DNA from: Elusimicrobiota bacterium
Lineage (GTDB): Bacteria > Elusimicrobiota > Elusimicrobia > FEN-1173
DNA: 64,000 bases
Assembly: GCA_016721625.1 (NCBI GenBank)
Contig: JADKHR010000001.1
Location: 2,604,001-2,668,000 of the forward strand
Direction of reading: 5' to 3'
Position 1 is the first letter of the stretch; each line of letters opens with the position of its first letter. The notes under the pieces are model-generated. The model saw only the letters and a list, made by a program, of their open reading frames with translations. It did not search any database and was not told the DNA's origin. Of the stretch, positions 26,309-36,839 are shown one piece after another. Position numbers and translations under genes: made by a program.

Positions 26309-27795
26309 AGCCCCTGGGATCGTTGCTGGACGGAGTTCCCGCCCCGTGGCAGGCCCTGCCCATTTCCGGCATCGCCGTGGATTCCCGCGCCGTCAAACCG
26401 GGGAATCTTTTCGTCGCGGTCAAAGGGGCCCACCACGATGGCCATCGGTTTGCGGAAGAGGTGGCCCTCTCCGGCGCCGCGGCCATCCTGGCGGAACAGC
26501 CCCTTTCGGCGTCGATCCCCGTCGTGCGCGTTCCTTCAACGGGAGCCGCCCTTTCGGAACTGGCGGCCCGATTCTACGACCACCCCTCCCGTTCCATGGA
26601 TGTGGTGGGCATCACGGGAACCAACGGAAAGACCACGATCACCTATTTGTTGGAGAGCATCTGGCGAACGGAAGGGACGGCCGGGGGCGTCCTGGGCACC
26701 GTGGATTATCGCTGGCCGAACCATATGGAAAAGGCGGTGAACACCACGCCCCACGCCCTGGACGTTCAACGCCTGCTGGCGGCCATGCGGTCCGACGGAG
26801 TCACGCGGGCCGCCATGGAGGTGTCCAGCCACGCGCTGTCGCTGGGCCGGGTGGAGGACGTGGTCTTCGCGGTGGGCCTCTTCACCAATCTCACCCAAGA
26901 CCATTTGGATTTCCATGGGGACATGGAAGGCTATTTTCGGGCCAAGGCCCGGCTGTTCGAGCTTCTCGCCCGTTCGCCCCGTCCTCCGCGAAGAGCCGTG
27001 GTGAACCTGGACGATTCCTGGGCAAAGCGGTTTCTCGAAACCGTTCGGACTCCCGTTTGGACGTACGGCGTGGAGGGAACCGCCGATTTTCGCGCTGAGG
27101 GACTGACCCTGTCGGGGGAGGGGTCGCGGTTCCGGGCGGTGACCCCCCGGGGCACGCGGGAAATGCATCTGGCTCTGGTCGGCCGACACAATGTCTACAA
27201 CGCGCTCGGCGCCTTGGCGGCCGCCGCGGCTCTCGGAACGGAGCTCGATACGGCGGCTCGCGGCCTGGAGGCCCTGGCGGGCGTTCCCGGTCGGCTGGAA
27301 CGGGTGACCGAGCATCCGGCCGGATCGCGGAATCCGTCGGAAATTCCTTTTGGGGTCTTCGTGGACTACGCCCACACGGATGACGCTCTGCGGAACGTCC
27401 TCGAAACCCTGCGTCCCCTCACCCGGGGGCGGATCATCGTTCTTTTCGGATGCGGCGGCGATCGGGACCGCACCAAGCGACCGAAAATGGGCGAGAGGGC
27501 GGCTCGGTTAGCCGACCACGTGATCGTGACGTCGGACAATCCTCGTTCCGAGGATCCCCAGACCATCGCCCGGGAGGTGGAAGTCGGGGTCCGCCGGGTT
27601 TCCGGCCGGTCCTACGACGTGGTGGTGGAACGGGGCGAGGCCATCGAGAGAGCTCTTTCATTGGCAAAAGAGGGGGACGTGGTTCTCCTGGCGGGTAAAG
27701 GCCACGAAACCGTTCAGATTTTTGGGGACCGGAGCGTGTCGTTCGATGACCGCGCCATGGCGCGGCGCCTTTTGGCGGGCCGCGCGGGGCGCTGA
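26305..27795 (+). CDS. murE: UDP-MurNAc-tripeptide synthetase (MurE)
   Basis: A 496-aa Mur ligase: N-terminal UDP-binding domain (GIAVDSRAVKPGNLFVAVKG), ATP site VVGITGTNGKTT (about residue 106-117), central motif EVSSHAL, and the C-terminal domain with TSDNPRSEDP. The DNPR sequence is the marker for meso-diaminopimelate-adding enzymes, so the peptidoglycan is predicted to be of the DAP type. GTG 26305 overlaps the ftsI stop by four bases. Confidence 0.95.
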   Translation: MKPLGSLLDGVPAPWQALPISGIAVDSRAVKPGNLFVAVKGAHHDGHRFAEEVALSGAAAILAEQPLSASIPVVRVPSTGAALSELAARFYDHPSRSMDVVGITGTNGKTTITYLLESIWRTEGTAGGVLGTVDYRWPNHMEKAVNTTPHALDVQRLLAAMRSDGVTRAAMEVSSHALSLGRVEDVVFAVGLFTNLTQDHLDFHGDMEGYFRAKARLFELLARSPRPPRRAVVNLDDSWAKRFLETVRTPVWTYGVEGTADFRAEGLTLSGEGSRFRAVTPRGTREMHLALVGRHNVYNALGALAAAAALGTELDTAARGLEALAGVPGRLERVTEHPAGSRNPSEIPFGVFVDYAHTDDALRNVLETLRPLTRGRIIVLFGCGGDRDRTKRPKMGERAARLADHVIVTSDNPRSEDPQTIAREVEVGVRRVSGRSYDVVVERGEAIERALSLAKEGDVVLLAGKGHETVQIFGDRSVSFDDRAMARRLLAGRAGR

Positions 27796-27798
27796 CCG

Positions 27799-29211
27799 AT
27801 GCTGACCTATTCCTGGTCGCAGTTGGCGGTCTTATGCGGGGGACGTCTGGCGGGGGCGGGCGCGGAAAACCCGCGCCGGGTGGTGATCGATTCCCGGGCC
27901 GTTCAGCCGGGGGACCTCTTCGTTGCGCTCCAGGGCGAGCGGCGGGACGGCCATGAATTTCTGAAGGACGTCGCCGCCGCCGGCGCGGCCGGCGCCCTGG
28001 TGAGCCGCGAGGTCGGAGATTTGCCGGCCACCTTCGGCCAAATCAGGGTGGAGGAAACCTTGGCCGGTTTTCAACGTTTGGCCCGGGCCCATCGGGAAAA
28101 AATGAATGTCCGCGTGGTCGGGATCACGGGCTCCAACGGGAAGACGACGACCAAGGAGATGCTGGCGCATCTTTTTCGGGAGAGCGGGCGGACGGTTTTG
28201 GCCACCCGGGGCAACCTGAACAGTCAGGTGGGCCTGCCCTTGATGCTCTTGGAGTTGGATTCCTCCCACAGCCACGCGGTTTTTGAAATGGGCGCGTCGG
28301 GCCCGGGCGACCTCGCCCGTTTGGCGGAATTGGCGCGGCCCCACATCGGCGTGGTCACGGGCATCGGGAAGGCCCATCTGGAAACTTTCGGTTCCTTGGA
28401 CGGCGTTCTGGCGGCCAAGTGGGAACTGGTGGAAGGATTGGGCAAGGACGGAATCGCCTTTTTGAACGCCGACGATCCGCGCCTCCTCTCCCGCCGAGCC
28501 ACGGCCCAGTGTCCCGTCGTCACTTTCGGGCGGTCGGCCCAGGCCGATGTCCGGGCCGAAAACCTCCGAGTGGATCCGAACACGGCCTTCGACCTGACCG
28601 TGGGGGGCGCGCGGGTCCCGGTCCATTTGCCCGTGACGGGCCTCTTCAATGTCACGAACGCTCTCGCCGCGGCCGCGGTGGCTCTCTGGGAACGGATCCT
28701 TCTCCCGGAGGTGGCGCGCGGACTGGGCGGTTTTGCTCCGCCGGCCCAGCGGATGCAGATGCGGCGCCGCATCGACGGGTCTCTGTTCTTGATCGACGCC
28801 TACAATGCCAACCCCGACTCCATGGCGGCGAGCCTGGCCAGTTTCGCCCAGGCCTTCCCACATTGGCCCCGGGTGGCGGTTTTGGGTAGCATGCTGGAAC
28901 TGGGCGCCTCGGCGGAACCGGAACATCGGGAATTGGGCCGAACGCTCGCGGGCTCCCGTTTAGATAAAATCCTTTTCGTCGGTCCGGAGGGGCCTTGGGT
29001 GCGAGAGGGGTATGAGGCGGCGGGGGGAAAAGGGTTTTTCAAGGCGGGGGAAGATCGCGAAGAGATCCGGCGAGAACTTTCCAAAGTCATCACCCCCGAC
29101 TCGGTGGTCCTGTTTAAAGCGTCGCGGGGGGTTCGTCTGGAAGACATCTATGAGCCGTTCTTGGTTCCGGGAGAGGGTGGAATTCAACCCGGTAGGGTTC
29201 ATGGCGGCTGA
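27799..29211 (+). CDS. murF: UDP-MurNAc-tripeptide:D-Ala-D-Ala ligase (MurF)
   Basis: A 470-aa Mur ligase adding D-Ala-D-Ala. Signatures: VIDSRAVQPGDLFVALQG at the N terminus, VVGITGSNGKTTTKEML (ATP site, about residue 108), EMGASGPGDL, and FLIDAYNANPDSM, the MurF-specific segment (about residue 330). It begins four bases after the murE stop. Confidence 0.95.
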   Translation: MLTYSWSQLAVLCGGRLAGAGAENPRRVVIDSRAVQPGDLFVALQGERRDGHEFLKDVAAAGAAGALVSREVGDLPATFGQIRVEETLAGFQRLARAHREKMNVRVVGITGSNGKTTTKEMLAHLFRESGRTVLATRGNLNSQVGLPLMLLELDSSHSHAVFEMGASGPGDLARLAELARPHIGVVTGIGKAHLETFGSLDGVLAAKWELVEGLGKDGIAFLNADDPRLLSRRATAQCPVVTFGRSAQADVRAENLRVDPNTAFDLTVGGARVPVHLPVTGLFNVTNALAAAAVALWERILLPEVARGLGGFAPPAQRMQMRRRIDGSLFLIDAYNANPDSMAASLASFAQAFPHWPRVAVLGSMLELGASAEPEHRELGRTLAGSRLDKILFVGPEGPWVREGYEAAGGKGFFKAGEDREEIRRELSKVITPDSVVLFKASRGVRLEDIYEPFLVPGEGGIQPGRVHGG

Positions 29212-29242
29212 GTTTCGAAGTCGGTCTATTTAAGGAGGTCGC

Positions 29243-30331
29243 ATGCTCTATTTTCTTTCCACCTGGCGGGACCTCTACTCCCCGCTAAACGTTTTTCAAT
29301 ACATAACCTTCCGGTCCGGCGGAGCTTTCCTGACGGCCCTGGGGTTGTGTCTTCTGTTCGGGGGCCCGCTGATCGGTTATCTCCGACGGTTGAAGATGGA
29401 GCAGTTCATTCGGGAATACGGGCCCCAGTCCCACCTCAAGAAAGCGGGAACGCCGACCATGGGCGGTCTCCTGATCCTGGGGGCCATCCTCGTGGCCACT
29501 CTCCTCTGGGCACGGCCGGACAACCGTTTCGTCCTCCTCGTCTTGGCCAGTCTCCTCTACCTGGGGGTGATCGGGTTCATTGATGACTACCGTAAATGGT
29601 TAAGCAAACATCCCGCCGGCGGGCTTTCGGAAAACGTCAAGATGGCCTCCCAGGTGTTGCTGGGCCTCGCCATCGGGTGCTATTTTTATTTCGATCCCCC
29701 GAACGGGGCTTTCGCCCAGAGGATTTCCATCCCCTATCTGAAAGGCGTTTCGATTAACCTCGGCGGTCTCTCCGTGGCGCTCTCTCTCATGGTCCTGGTG
29801 GGATCGTCGAACGCCGTCAACCTGACCGACGGATTGGACGGACTGGCGCCCGGCACCCTGCTCGTGAGCGCCCTGTCGTTCAGTCTGTTTTCCTATTTGG
29901 CGGGCAACGCCAAATTGGCGGACTATTTGAGGTTGGTTCATGTGCCCGGCGCGGGAGAACTGACCGTGTTTCTGGCGGCCATGGGCGGGGCCTGTCTGGG
30001 GTTCCTTTGGTTCAACGCCCCGCCGGCCGAAGTGTTCATGGGGGACACGGGGTCGCTTCCGCTTGGGGGAGCGTTGGGGGTGGTCGCGCTGAGCGTGAAA
30101 CAGGAACTCCTCTTGGTGATCATCGGTGGAATCTTTGTCCTGGAGGCCCTTTCCGTTTTGCTTCAAGTGGGATCGGTTCGGTTGCGGAAAGGGCGGCGGA
30201 TTTTTCGCATGGCGCCCTTGCATCACCATTTCGAAGTCGGGGGGATGCCCGAAACCAAAGTCACGATTCGCTTCTGGATCGTGGCCATGGTTCTGTCGTT
30301 GGTGGCCCTCACGTCGTTAAAGATCCGATAA
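29243..30331 (+). CDS. mraY: Phospho-MurNAc-pentapeptide transferase (MraY)
   Basis: A 362-aa polytopic membrane enzyme with about ten helices that makes lipid I. Family signatures: KKAGTPTMGGLLIL, FIDDYRKW, NLTDGLDGLAPG (catalytic aspartates) and MAPLHHHFEVGG with the HHH loop. TAAGGAGG lies six bases before ATG 29243, the clearest ribosome site in the cluster. Confidence 0.96.
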   Translation: MLYFLSTWRDLYSPLNVFQYITFRSGGAFLTALGLCLLFGGPLIGYLRRLKMEQFIREYGPQSHLKKAGTPTMGGLLILGAILVATLLWARPDNRFVLLVLASLLYLGVIGFIDDYRKWLSKHPAGGLSENVKMASQVLLGLAIGCYFYFDPPNGAFAQRISIPYLKGVSINLGGLSVALSLMVLVGSSNAVNLTDGLDGLAPGTLLVSALSFSLFSYLAGNAKLADYLRLVHVPGAGELTVFLAAMGGACLGFLWFNAPPAEVFMGDTGSLPLGGALGVVALSVKQELLLVIIGGIFVLEALSVLLQVGSVRLRKGRRIFRMAPLHHHFEVGGMPETKVTIRFWIVAMVLSLVALTSLKIR

Positions 30332-30332
30332 C

Positions 30333-31696
30333 GTGTTTCCGCTGACCCAACATCCTCTCCTCCGCGGTTGGTGGGCGGGTCGGCGCGTCCTCATCCTGGG
30401 CCTCGGAAAATCGGGGTTGGCCGCCGCTTCCCTCCTGTCCAAATTGGGTTCCCGCGTGGCCGTGTCGGAAAAAAAATCGGAGACGGAAAGCCGGGCGTGG
30501 ATCCGGGATTTGCCCCCCGGGGTGGAAATTGAAACCGGGGCCCATGGGTTTCTGAACCGGTCCTGGGATCTGGTGGTCGTCAGCCCGGGGTTCCCTCGTC
30601 GGTCTGGTCGTCGGCGCGCCAAAGGGGCCTCACGGTTTGGGGGGAAATGGAACTGGGATATCGGGTCTTGTCTCTGGCGGGCCGATGGCCGGCGTGGTCC
30701 GCCGCCGTCACGGGGACCAACGGAAAGACGACGACCACGGCGTTGTTGGGGGCGATCTTTCGCGCTTCCGGCCGTTCGACGGTGGTGGCGGGGAACATCG
30801 GCACGCCCCTTTGCGCCGTAGCCGAGCGACTGACGGAGGCGAGCGCCCTGGCGCTGGAGGTTTCCAGCTACCAGTTGGAAACGGCCGAGGCGTTTCGGCC
30901 GGCCGTCGGCACCGTTCTGAACGTGACGCCGGACCATTTGGCCCGTCATGGAACCCTCGAAGCCTACGCCCGGGCCAAGTTCCGACTTTTTCAATCCCAG
31001 GGGCCCCGCGACATGGCCGTCCTGAACGCCGGCGACCGTTGGTGTCGGCTCCTCTCCTCGTCGGCTCCGGGACAGGTGGTTTGGTTTGGGGAGAAACGTC
31101 CGGGGCCGGGTTTGGAATGGGACGGCCATTACCTGCGTGGACTTTCCGGCCGGTGGGCGGCCCCACGGCACCTTCCCGGGCGGCACAACATCGACAACGC
31201 GTTGGCGGCCGTGGCCTGCGCGCGAGCGTTGGGTGTTCCCACGGACGCCATCGCTCAGGGTTTGGCCCGATTCCGCGGCGTCGAGCATCGGCTGGAAATC
31301 GTCCGCACCTGGAGGGGAATCCGTTTCGTGAACGATTCCAAAGCCACCAATGTGGATTCCACCCGGGTCGCGCTGGAAGCTCTTTCCGGTCCCCTCACCG
31401 TGATCCTGGGCGGAGAGGACAAGGGCGCGCCCTACGGTCCGCTGATCCCACTGCTCCGAAAAAAGGCCCGCGAAGTCCTTTTGATCGGAGAAGCCTCCTC
31501 CGTGATTGAGCGCCAGCTGGGTGGGAGCGCGCCTTTGGTCCGTTGCGGAACGCTCGACCGGGCCCTGTCCCACGTCGCGCGGACGGCTCGTTCGGGAGAA
31601 GACGTCCTCCTCTCGCCGGCCTGCGCCTCCTTTGATCAATTTGATAACTTCGAACATCGCGGGCGGCGGTTCAAAGAGCTCGTGGCCGCCCTCTGA
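30333..31696 (+). CDS. murD: UDP-MurNAc-L-Ala:D-Glu ligase (MurD), frameshifted
   Basis: The N-terminal Rossmann-like domain (RRVLILGLGKSGLAAASLLS) is read from GTG 30333, but the rest (VWGEMELGYRVLSLAG, ATP site AAVTGTNGKTTTTALLG, NDSKATNVDSTRVALEAL) lies in another frame ending at 31696. One missing G in the CCCGGGG run at about 30590 repairs it, giving ...VVSPGVPSSVWSSARQRGLT.... The rejoined product is about 454 aa, normal for MurD. As an essential gene it is unlikely to be truly broken. It sits one base after mraY and overlaps ftsW by one base. Confidence 0.9.
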
Positions 31697-32835
31697 TGGC
31701 TTCCCTCGATAAAACCCGGCGGCCTCCCGACCTGGGCCTTTTGCTTATCACGGCCACTCTGGTGGTGTTCGGCTGGCTCGTGCTCTATTCCGCCAGCGCG
31801 CTCGTGGCCGAGAGCCGTTTCGGGGACCAATATTATTTTTTAAAGCGACAGGTCCTGTGGAGCGTCTTGGGGGCGGTGGCGCTGGGGGTCTCCATGCGGT
31901 TCCCGCTTCGCTGGGTTCAAGCGGGAGCCCGGCCGCTCTTGGTGGGGACGGTGATCCTTCTCGTCTTGGTCTTGCTCGCCGGGCACGAAGTGGGCGGCGC
32001 CAAACGCTGGCTCCGCATCGGAGGTTTTGGGTTCCAACCGTCGGAAATCGCCAAGCTTGCGGTCATCCTCGCCTTGGCGGACTACCTGGACCGCAAGCAG
32101 AGCCGCCTGAGCCGGTTTTTGGGAGGATACGTTCCCGCCCTCCTGGTGACGGGCGTGGTCCTCGGTCTTATCGTTCTGGAACGCGATCTCGGGACGCCTC
32201 TGCTCATCGGCTCCGTGGCCTTGGGCATGATTTTTCTCGCGGGGGCGCGTCCGGCCCACCTGGCCGCCACCGCGCTGGCCGCCCTCCCCGTCCTTTACGG
32301 GGCCGTTTTCCACGTGGCCTATCGTCGCCAGCGTCTCTTGGCCTTCATGGATCCCTGGAAGAACGCCCAGGGGACCGGCTATCAATTGGTCCAATCTCTC
32401 CTGGCGATCGGGTCCGGGGGAGTGTGGGGTAAAGGCGTGGGGGAATCCACCATCAAGATGTACTATATGCCGGAGTCCCAAACCGATTTCATCTTTCCGA
32501 TCTTTGGGGAAGAATTCGGTTTCGTCGGCACGTCGCTCCTGACGGCGGGCTACTTCTACTTGAGCTTTGCCTGTTTTCGAATCGCTTTTCGCGCGGTGCA
32601 TTGGTTCCATGCGCTTCTGGCCGGGGGGGTGGGCCTGATGTTGGGGGGACAGGTGCTGGTCAATTTGGGCGTCGTGACCGGGCTCCTCCCGACCAAGGGG
32701 ATTCCGCTCCCGTTTCTTTCCTTCGGCGGTTCCTCGGCCTTGGTCCTTCTGACGGCCATCGGCCTGGTCTTGAACGTTTCCCGCCAGTGCGGGACGCCGG
32801 TGATCCTGGCGGGCCCGTCCCGACGGAGAGCCTGA
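31696..32835 (+). CDS. ftsW: FtsW lipid II-polymerising division protein
   Basis: A 379-aa SEDS-family protein with about ten transmembrane helices. Family motifs: WLVLYSASA near the N terminus, GGAKRWLRIGGFGFQPSEIAKLA (residues about 96-118), and the C-terminal TGLLPTKGIPLPFLSFGGSS. Partner of the FtsI transpeptidase in septal glycan synthesis. Confidence 0.95.
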   Translation: MASLDKTRRPPDLGLLLITATLVVFGWLVLYSASALVAESRFGDQYYFLKRQVLWSVLGAVALGVSMRFPLRWVQAGARPLLVGTVILLVLVLLAGHEVGGAKRWLRIGGFGFQPSEIAKLAVILALADYLDRKQSRLSRFLGGYVPALLVTGVVLGLIVLERDLGTPLLIGSVALGMIFLAGARPAHLAATALAALPVLYGAVFHVAYRRQRLLAFMDPWKNAQGTGYQLVQSLLAIGSGGVWGKGVGESTIKMYYMPESQTDFIFPIFGEEFGFVGTSLLTAGYFYLSFACFRIAFRAVHWFHALLAGGVGLMLGGQVLVNLGVVTGLLPTKGIPLPFLSFGGSSALVLLTAIGLVLNVSRQCGTPVILAGPSRRRA

Positions 32836-32843
32836 CTTTTTCC

Positions 32844-33938
32844 ATGCGCGTTCTGATCGCGGCGGGGGGAACGGGGGGCCATCTTTTGCCGGGATTGGCG
32901 GTGGCCAAGGCGCTTCGCGAGCGGAATCACCGGGTTCATTTTGTCGTCAAGAAAGACCGGGATTCCCAGTCCTTCCTGGCCCGGGAGGGTTTTCCTTCCT
33001 CGGCCTTCCACTTCGAGGGCTTTCCGCGGACTTTGTCGCCGCGGGCGGCTCTTTTCCCTTTCGCGGCCGGGGCGGCTTTGCTGGCGGCGCGCCGGATCGT
33101 GAGGCGGGAGGCGCCGGACGTTTTTCTCGGAATGGGAGGGTATCTTTCCGTTCCGGCGGGCCTCGCGGCGGTTCTCCGCCGAGTGCCCATGGTCCTGCAT
33201 GAGCAGAACACCCACGCAGGACTGGCCAATCGATTCCTTTCCCGTTGGGCGCGGACCGTCGGTCTCAGTTTCGATCCGACCACGGGCCTCTCCCCTCGCG
33301 TCGGCCGCACGGTTTGGACGGGCCTTCCTCTCCGCCCCGACTTGGAGCCGCGGGACCCGGCGGAGGCCCGCCGCTCTTTGGGGCTGGATCCCAACGCTTT
33401 TACCCTGCTCGTGTTCGGGGGAAGCCAGGGCGCCCGGGCTTTGAACGCGGGAATTCTGGACGCCATCCCCCGACTGGCCCGGGAGCGGCCCGATTGGCAG
33501 TTCATCCATCTCACGGGGGCCGCCGACGAAGAGAAAGCCCGAACGGTGTACGCGGGGACTTCGCGGAGGGCCTTCGTTCGCGCCTATTTTGCCGATATGG
33601 CGGCGGCCTATTCGGCGGCGGATTTCGTTGTGGCGAGGGCGGGGGCCAACACCGTCATGGAGCTTTCTCTGATGGGTCGGGCCGCCCTTCTGGTCCCGTT
33701 CCCCCACGCCACGGACGATCACCAGCGGTCCAACGCCCGTTTCCTTGAAAAAACGGGCCAAGCCCGCGTTCTTTTGGAGAGGGAGATGGACGTGGGAAAA
33801 TTGACGGAACTTTTAGGGTCTTTGCCGGAGCGGGAAATCCTTCGTCGTGAAACAAAAGAGCGGTTGTCCCGCGTTCCTCCGGAAATGCGGACGGCCGCCG
33901 GGCGATTGGCCGATTGGGTGGTGGAGGGGGGAGAATGA
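32844..33938 (+). CDS. murG: MurG N-acetylglucosaminyltransferase (lipid II synthase)
   Basis: A 364-aa GT28 enzyme: glycine-rich N-terminal AAGGTGGHLLPGLAVA, HEQNTHAGLANR, LVFGGSQGARALN and the C-terminal donor site VVARAGANTVMELSLMG. Start ATG 32844 gives a standard MurG N terminus; the open frame upstream is overlap with ftsW. The last four bases overlap surE. Confidence 0.95.
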   Translation: MRVLIAAGGTGGHLLPGLAVAKALRERNHRVHFVVKKDRDSQSFLAREGFPSSAFHFEGFPRTLSPRAALFPFAAGAALLAARRIVRREAPDVFLGMGGYLSVPAGLAAVLRRVPMVLHEQNTHAGLANRFLSRWARTVGLSFDPTTGLSPRVGRTVWTGLPLRPDLEPRDPAEARRSLGLDPNAFTLLVFGGSQGARALNAGILDAIPRLARERPDWQFIHLTGAADEEKARTVYAGTSRRAFVRAYFADMAAAYSAADFVVARAGANTVMELSLMGRAALLVPFPHATDDHQRSNARFLEKTGQARVLLEREMDVGKLTELLGSLPEREILRRETKERLSRVPPEMRTAAGRLADWVVEGGE

Positions 33939-34699
33939 AACGAGCTCAAAAAAATATTCTGGTGGTAAACGATGACGGGATTTACGGCGAGGGCCTGAAA
34001 CCCCTGGCCAAGGCCCTGGGGGTCCTGGGGCGGGTGACGATCGTGGTTCCGGAACGGGAACGATCCGCGGCCAGCCATGCCATCACTCTGCACAAACCGA
34101 TCCGGGTTCGGAAGCTGGAAGAAAACCTCTACATCATGAACGGAACCCCCGCGGACTGCACGCGGTTCGGGGTCATCGCGATGTTGAAGGAACGGGCGGA
34201 CCTGGTGGTCTCCGGCATCAACCACGGGGCCAACCTGGGGGCGGACACCATGTATTCCGGAACCGTGGGCGCCGCCAAGGAAGCCTGCATGCTGGGCATC
34301 CCCGCGCTGGCGGTGTCGGTCGCGACGAAGGAAGAAAATCCTCACTTCGCCACCGCCACCCGGTTCAGCGTTTTTTTGGCTCGGCAGTTGTTGGCTCGTT
34401 CCATCCCGAAGAACACCTGCCTGAACGTGAACGTGCCCAACCGATCCTGGGGAAATATCCAGGGGGTCGCCGTCACCACCTTGGGGAAGCGAATTTATGG
34501 CCGGGCCCTGTCCCCCCGGGTGGACCCGCGGGGGCTGACCTATTACTGGATGGCCGGGGCCGTGCCCCGGGGGGTCGGCGAACCCGGTTCCGACATCGCC
34601 GCCATCGAGGAAGGGAAAATCTCCGTCACGCCCCTCAAACTCTATTTGACCGATGAGGTCTTTCTTCCGGACCTCCGACGATGGAAATGGCCGAAGTGA
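33935..34699 (+). CDS. surE: 5'/3'-nucleotidase SurE
   Basis: A 254-aa metal-dependent nucleotidase: ILVVNDDGIYGEGLKPLAKAL (the DD metal ligands), VVPERERSAASHAITL, GTPADCTRFGV and VVSGINHGANLGADTMYSGTVGAA (catalytic). ATG 33935 overlaps the murG stop and has GGAGGGGGGAGA upstream. Its place here, where murC/murB usually follow murG, shows that this dcw cluster is cut short. Confidence 0.93.
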   Translation: MKRAQKNILVVNDDGIYGEGLKPLAKALGVLGRVTIVVPERERSAASHAITLHKPIRVRKLEENLYIMNGTPADCTRFGVIAMLKERADLVVSGINHGANLGADTMYSGTVGAAKEACMLGIPALAVSVATKEENPHFATATRFSVFLARQLLARSIPKNTCLNVNVPNRSWGNIQGVAVTTLGKRIYGRALSPRVDPRGLTYYWMAGAVPRGVGEPGSDIAAIEEGKISVTPLKLYLTDEVFLPDLRRWKWPK

Positions 34700-34714
34700 T
34701 CGGGCGTTTCCCCC

Positions 34715-36732
34715 GTGGACCGTTTCGAAATCGTTTCCAGTTTTAAACCCGCCGGGGACCAGCCCGACGCGATTCGCCAGCTGACCGAGGGCCTGAGGGC
34801 GGGCCTGCCGCACCAGGTCCTCCTGGGCGTCACGGGGAGCGGGAAGACCTTCACTGCGGCCAACGTCATCGCCCAGGTCAACCGCCCGACCCTGGTCATC
34901 TCTCCCAACAAAATATTGGCCGCCCAGCTCTACTCGGAGCTGAAGGCCTTCTTCCCCAAAAACGCCGTGGAATACTTCATCTCCTACTACGATTACTACC
35001 AGCCGGAGGCCTACGTCCCCTCGAGCGACACCTACATCGAGAAGGACTCGTCCATCAACGACGAGATCGACCGTTTGCGGTTAAAGGCCACCTCCTCGCT
35101 CCTCGAACGGCGGGACGTGGTGGTGGTGGCCTCGGTGTCGTGCATCTACGGGTTGGGGAGCCCCCGCGAGTACAAAGAAATGTGCGTTTCCCTGGAGCGG
35201 GGCGCGCCCAAAAACCGGGAAGACCTCCTTCGCGAACTGGTCGACATCCAATACGAGAGGAACGAAATCTCATTCGTTCGGGGGAAATTTCGGGTCAAAG
35301 GCGACGTCGTCGATATTTTTCCCGCTTACCTTGAAACGGCTCTCCGGGTCGAACTGGACGGCGATCGGGTCTCCCGTTTGAGGGAGATCGATCCCCTCAC
35401 GGGACGCACGATCCAGGAAAAGGACCGAACGTTCATTTACCCCGCCAAACATTTCGTGACGACGTCCGATATCATTGAACGCGCGCTCGGGGACATTCGA
35501 GCCGAACTCGCCGAGCGTCTGGGGGTCCTCCGGGGCCAGAATAAATTGTTGGAAGCCCAACGCCTGGAACAGCGAACGCGTTTCGACATGGAAATGATGA
35601 AAGAGCTGGGGTTTTGCCACGGCATCGAAAACTATTCCCGCCATTTGTCCGGCCGCCCGGCGGGGGAACGCCCGGCTTGCCTCTTCGATTATTTCCCGAA
35701 AGATTTTTTGTTGGTCGTGGACGAATCCCACGTCACCGTGCCGCAGATCGGCGGGATGTTCGAGGGCGACCGTTCCCGGAAACAGACCTTGGCCGACTAC
35801 GGGTTCCGTCTCCCCTCCGCGCTGGACAACCGGCCGCTGAAGTTTCCCGAGTTCGAGGCGCTGGTTCCCCAGGCGATTTATGTGTCCGCCACCCCGGCCC
35901 CTACGAGTTGGGCAAGACCGGGGGGGCGGTGGTGGAACAGGTGATTCGGCCCACGGGTCTGGTGGATCCCGAGGTGGTGCTCCGTCCTTCCCTGGGCCAG
36001 GTGGAGGACCTGGTGGCGCGGATCCAGGAGCGCGTGGGAAACCAAGAGCGGGCGTTAGTGACCACGCTCACCAAAAAAATGGCGGAGGACCTGGCGACGT
36101 ATTTGGGCGGCCGGGGACTTCGGGTCCGTTACCTCCATTCAGACATCGAAACGCTTAAACGGGTGGAAATCTTAAAGGATCTGCGGAAGGGGACTTTTGA
36201 TGTTCTCGTCGGGATCAACCTCTTACGGGAAGGTCTCGACCTCCCGGAGGTCTCGCTCGTGGCGGTTTTGGACGCCGACAAGGAGGGTTTCCTGCGTTCG
36301 GAGACGACGCTCATTCAAGTCTGCGGCCGGGCGGCCCGGAACGTCCATGGCCAAGTGGTATTTTATGCCGACCGGGTGACGGGATCCATGCGCCGGGCCA
36401 TGGACGAAATGGACCGCCGGCGAAAAAAGCAGGAGGAGTTCAATCGCCGCCACCATGTGACGCCTAAAACCATCCTCTCGGCCATACACGATCTGGAGGA
36501 ATTCCAGCTGAAGGCCAAGGTCGAAGGGCTCCCTCTGCTCTTTCGCGAGGCCGGGGAGCGTTATTTGTCCGGGAAAGACCTGCCGGGCCTCGTCCGGAGT
36601 CTCGAAACCCAAATGAAAGAAGCTGCCGACGCCTTGGATTTCGAACTGGCCGCTTTATTTCGGGACAAGCTCTTGGAAATCAAGGACATGCGTTCCGGAA
36701 TTCAGACCCCGGGGAAGAAAAAGAAAAGGTGA
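34715..36732 (+). CDS. uvrB: Excinuclease ABC subunit B (UvrB), frameshifted
   Basis: The N-terminal half (FKPAGDQPDAIRQL, Walker A GVTGSGKTFTAANVI, and the beta-hairpin YYDYYQPEAYVP) is in frame from GTG 34715 to about 35895. The second half (ELGKTGGAVVEQVIRPTGLVDPEV, RVRYLHSDIETLKR, LREGLDLPEVSLVAVLDADKEGFLR and the C-terminal UVR domain) continues in another frame to 36732. One missing G in ACCCCGGCCCC, which should read VSATPGPYELG, explains it. Rejoined length about 672 aa is normal. UvrB verifies damage in nucleotide excision repair with UvrA/UvrC. Confidence 0.92.
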
Positions 36733-36775
36733 TCGGTTGTCGCCCTTCCGTAAGGAGGGGGAGGTTCCTCCCTCA

Positions 36776-36798
36776 CCCTCCCCTTGGGAAGGGGAGGG
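36776..36798 (+). repeat. REP-like palindrome between convergent uvrB and HD-GYP genes
   Basis: CCCTCCCCTT, loop GGG, AAGGGGAGGG: a perfect 10-bp stem, followed by ATTCAAAAAAA. The same core recurs at 60486-60516 and 60549-60567. Between two convergent genes it could also act as a two-way terminator. Confidence 0.55.
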
Positions 36799-36839
36799 GA
36801 TTCAAAAAAATCAGGCGAAACCGGATTGTTGGGAGGGGG

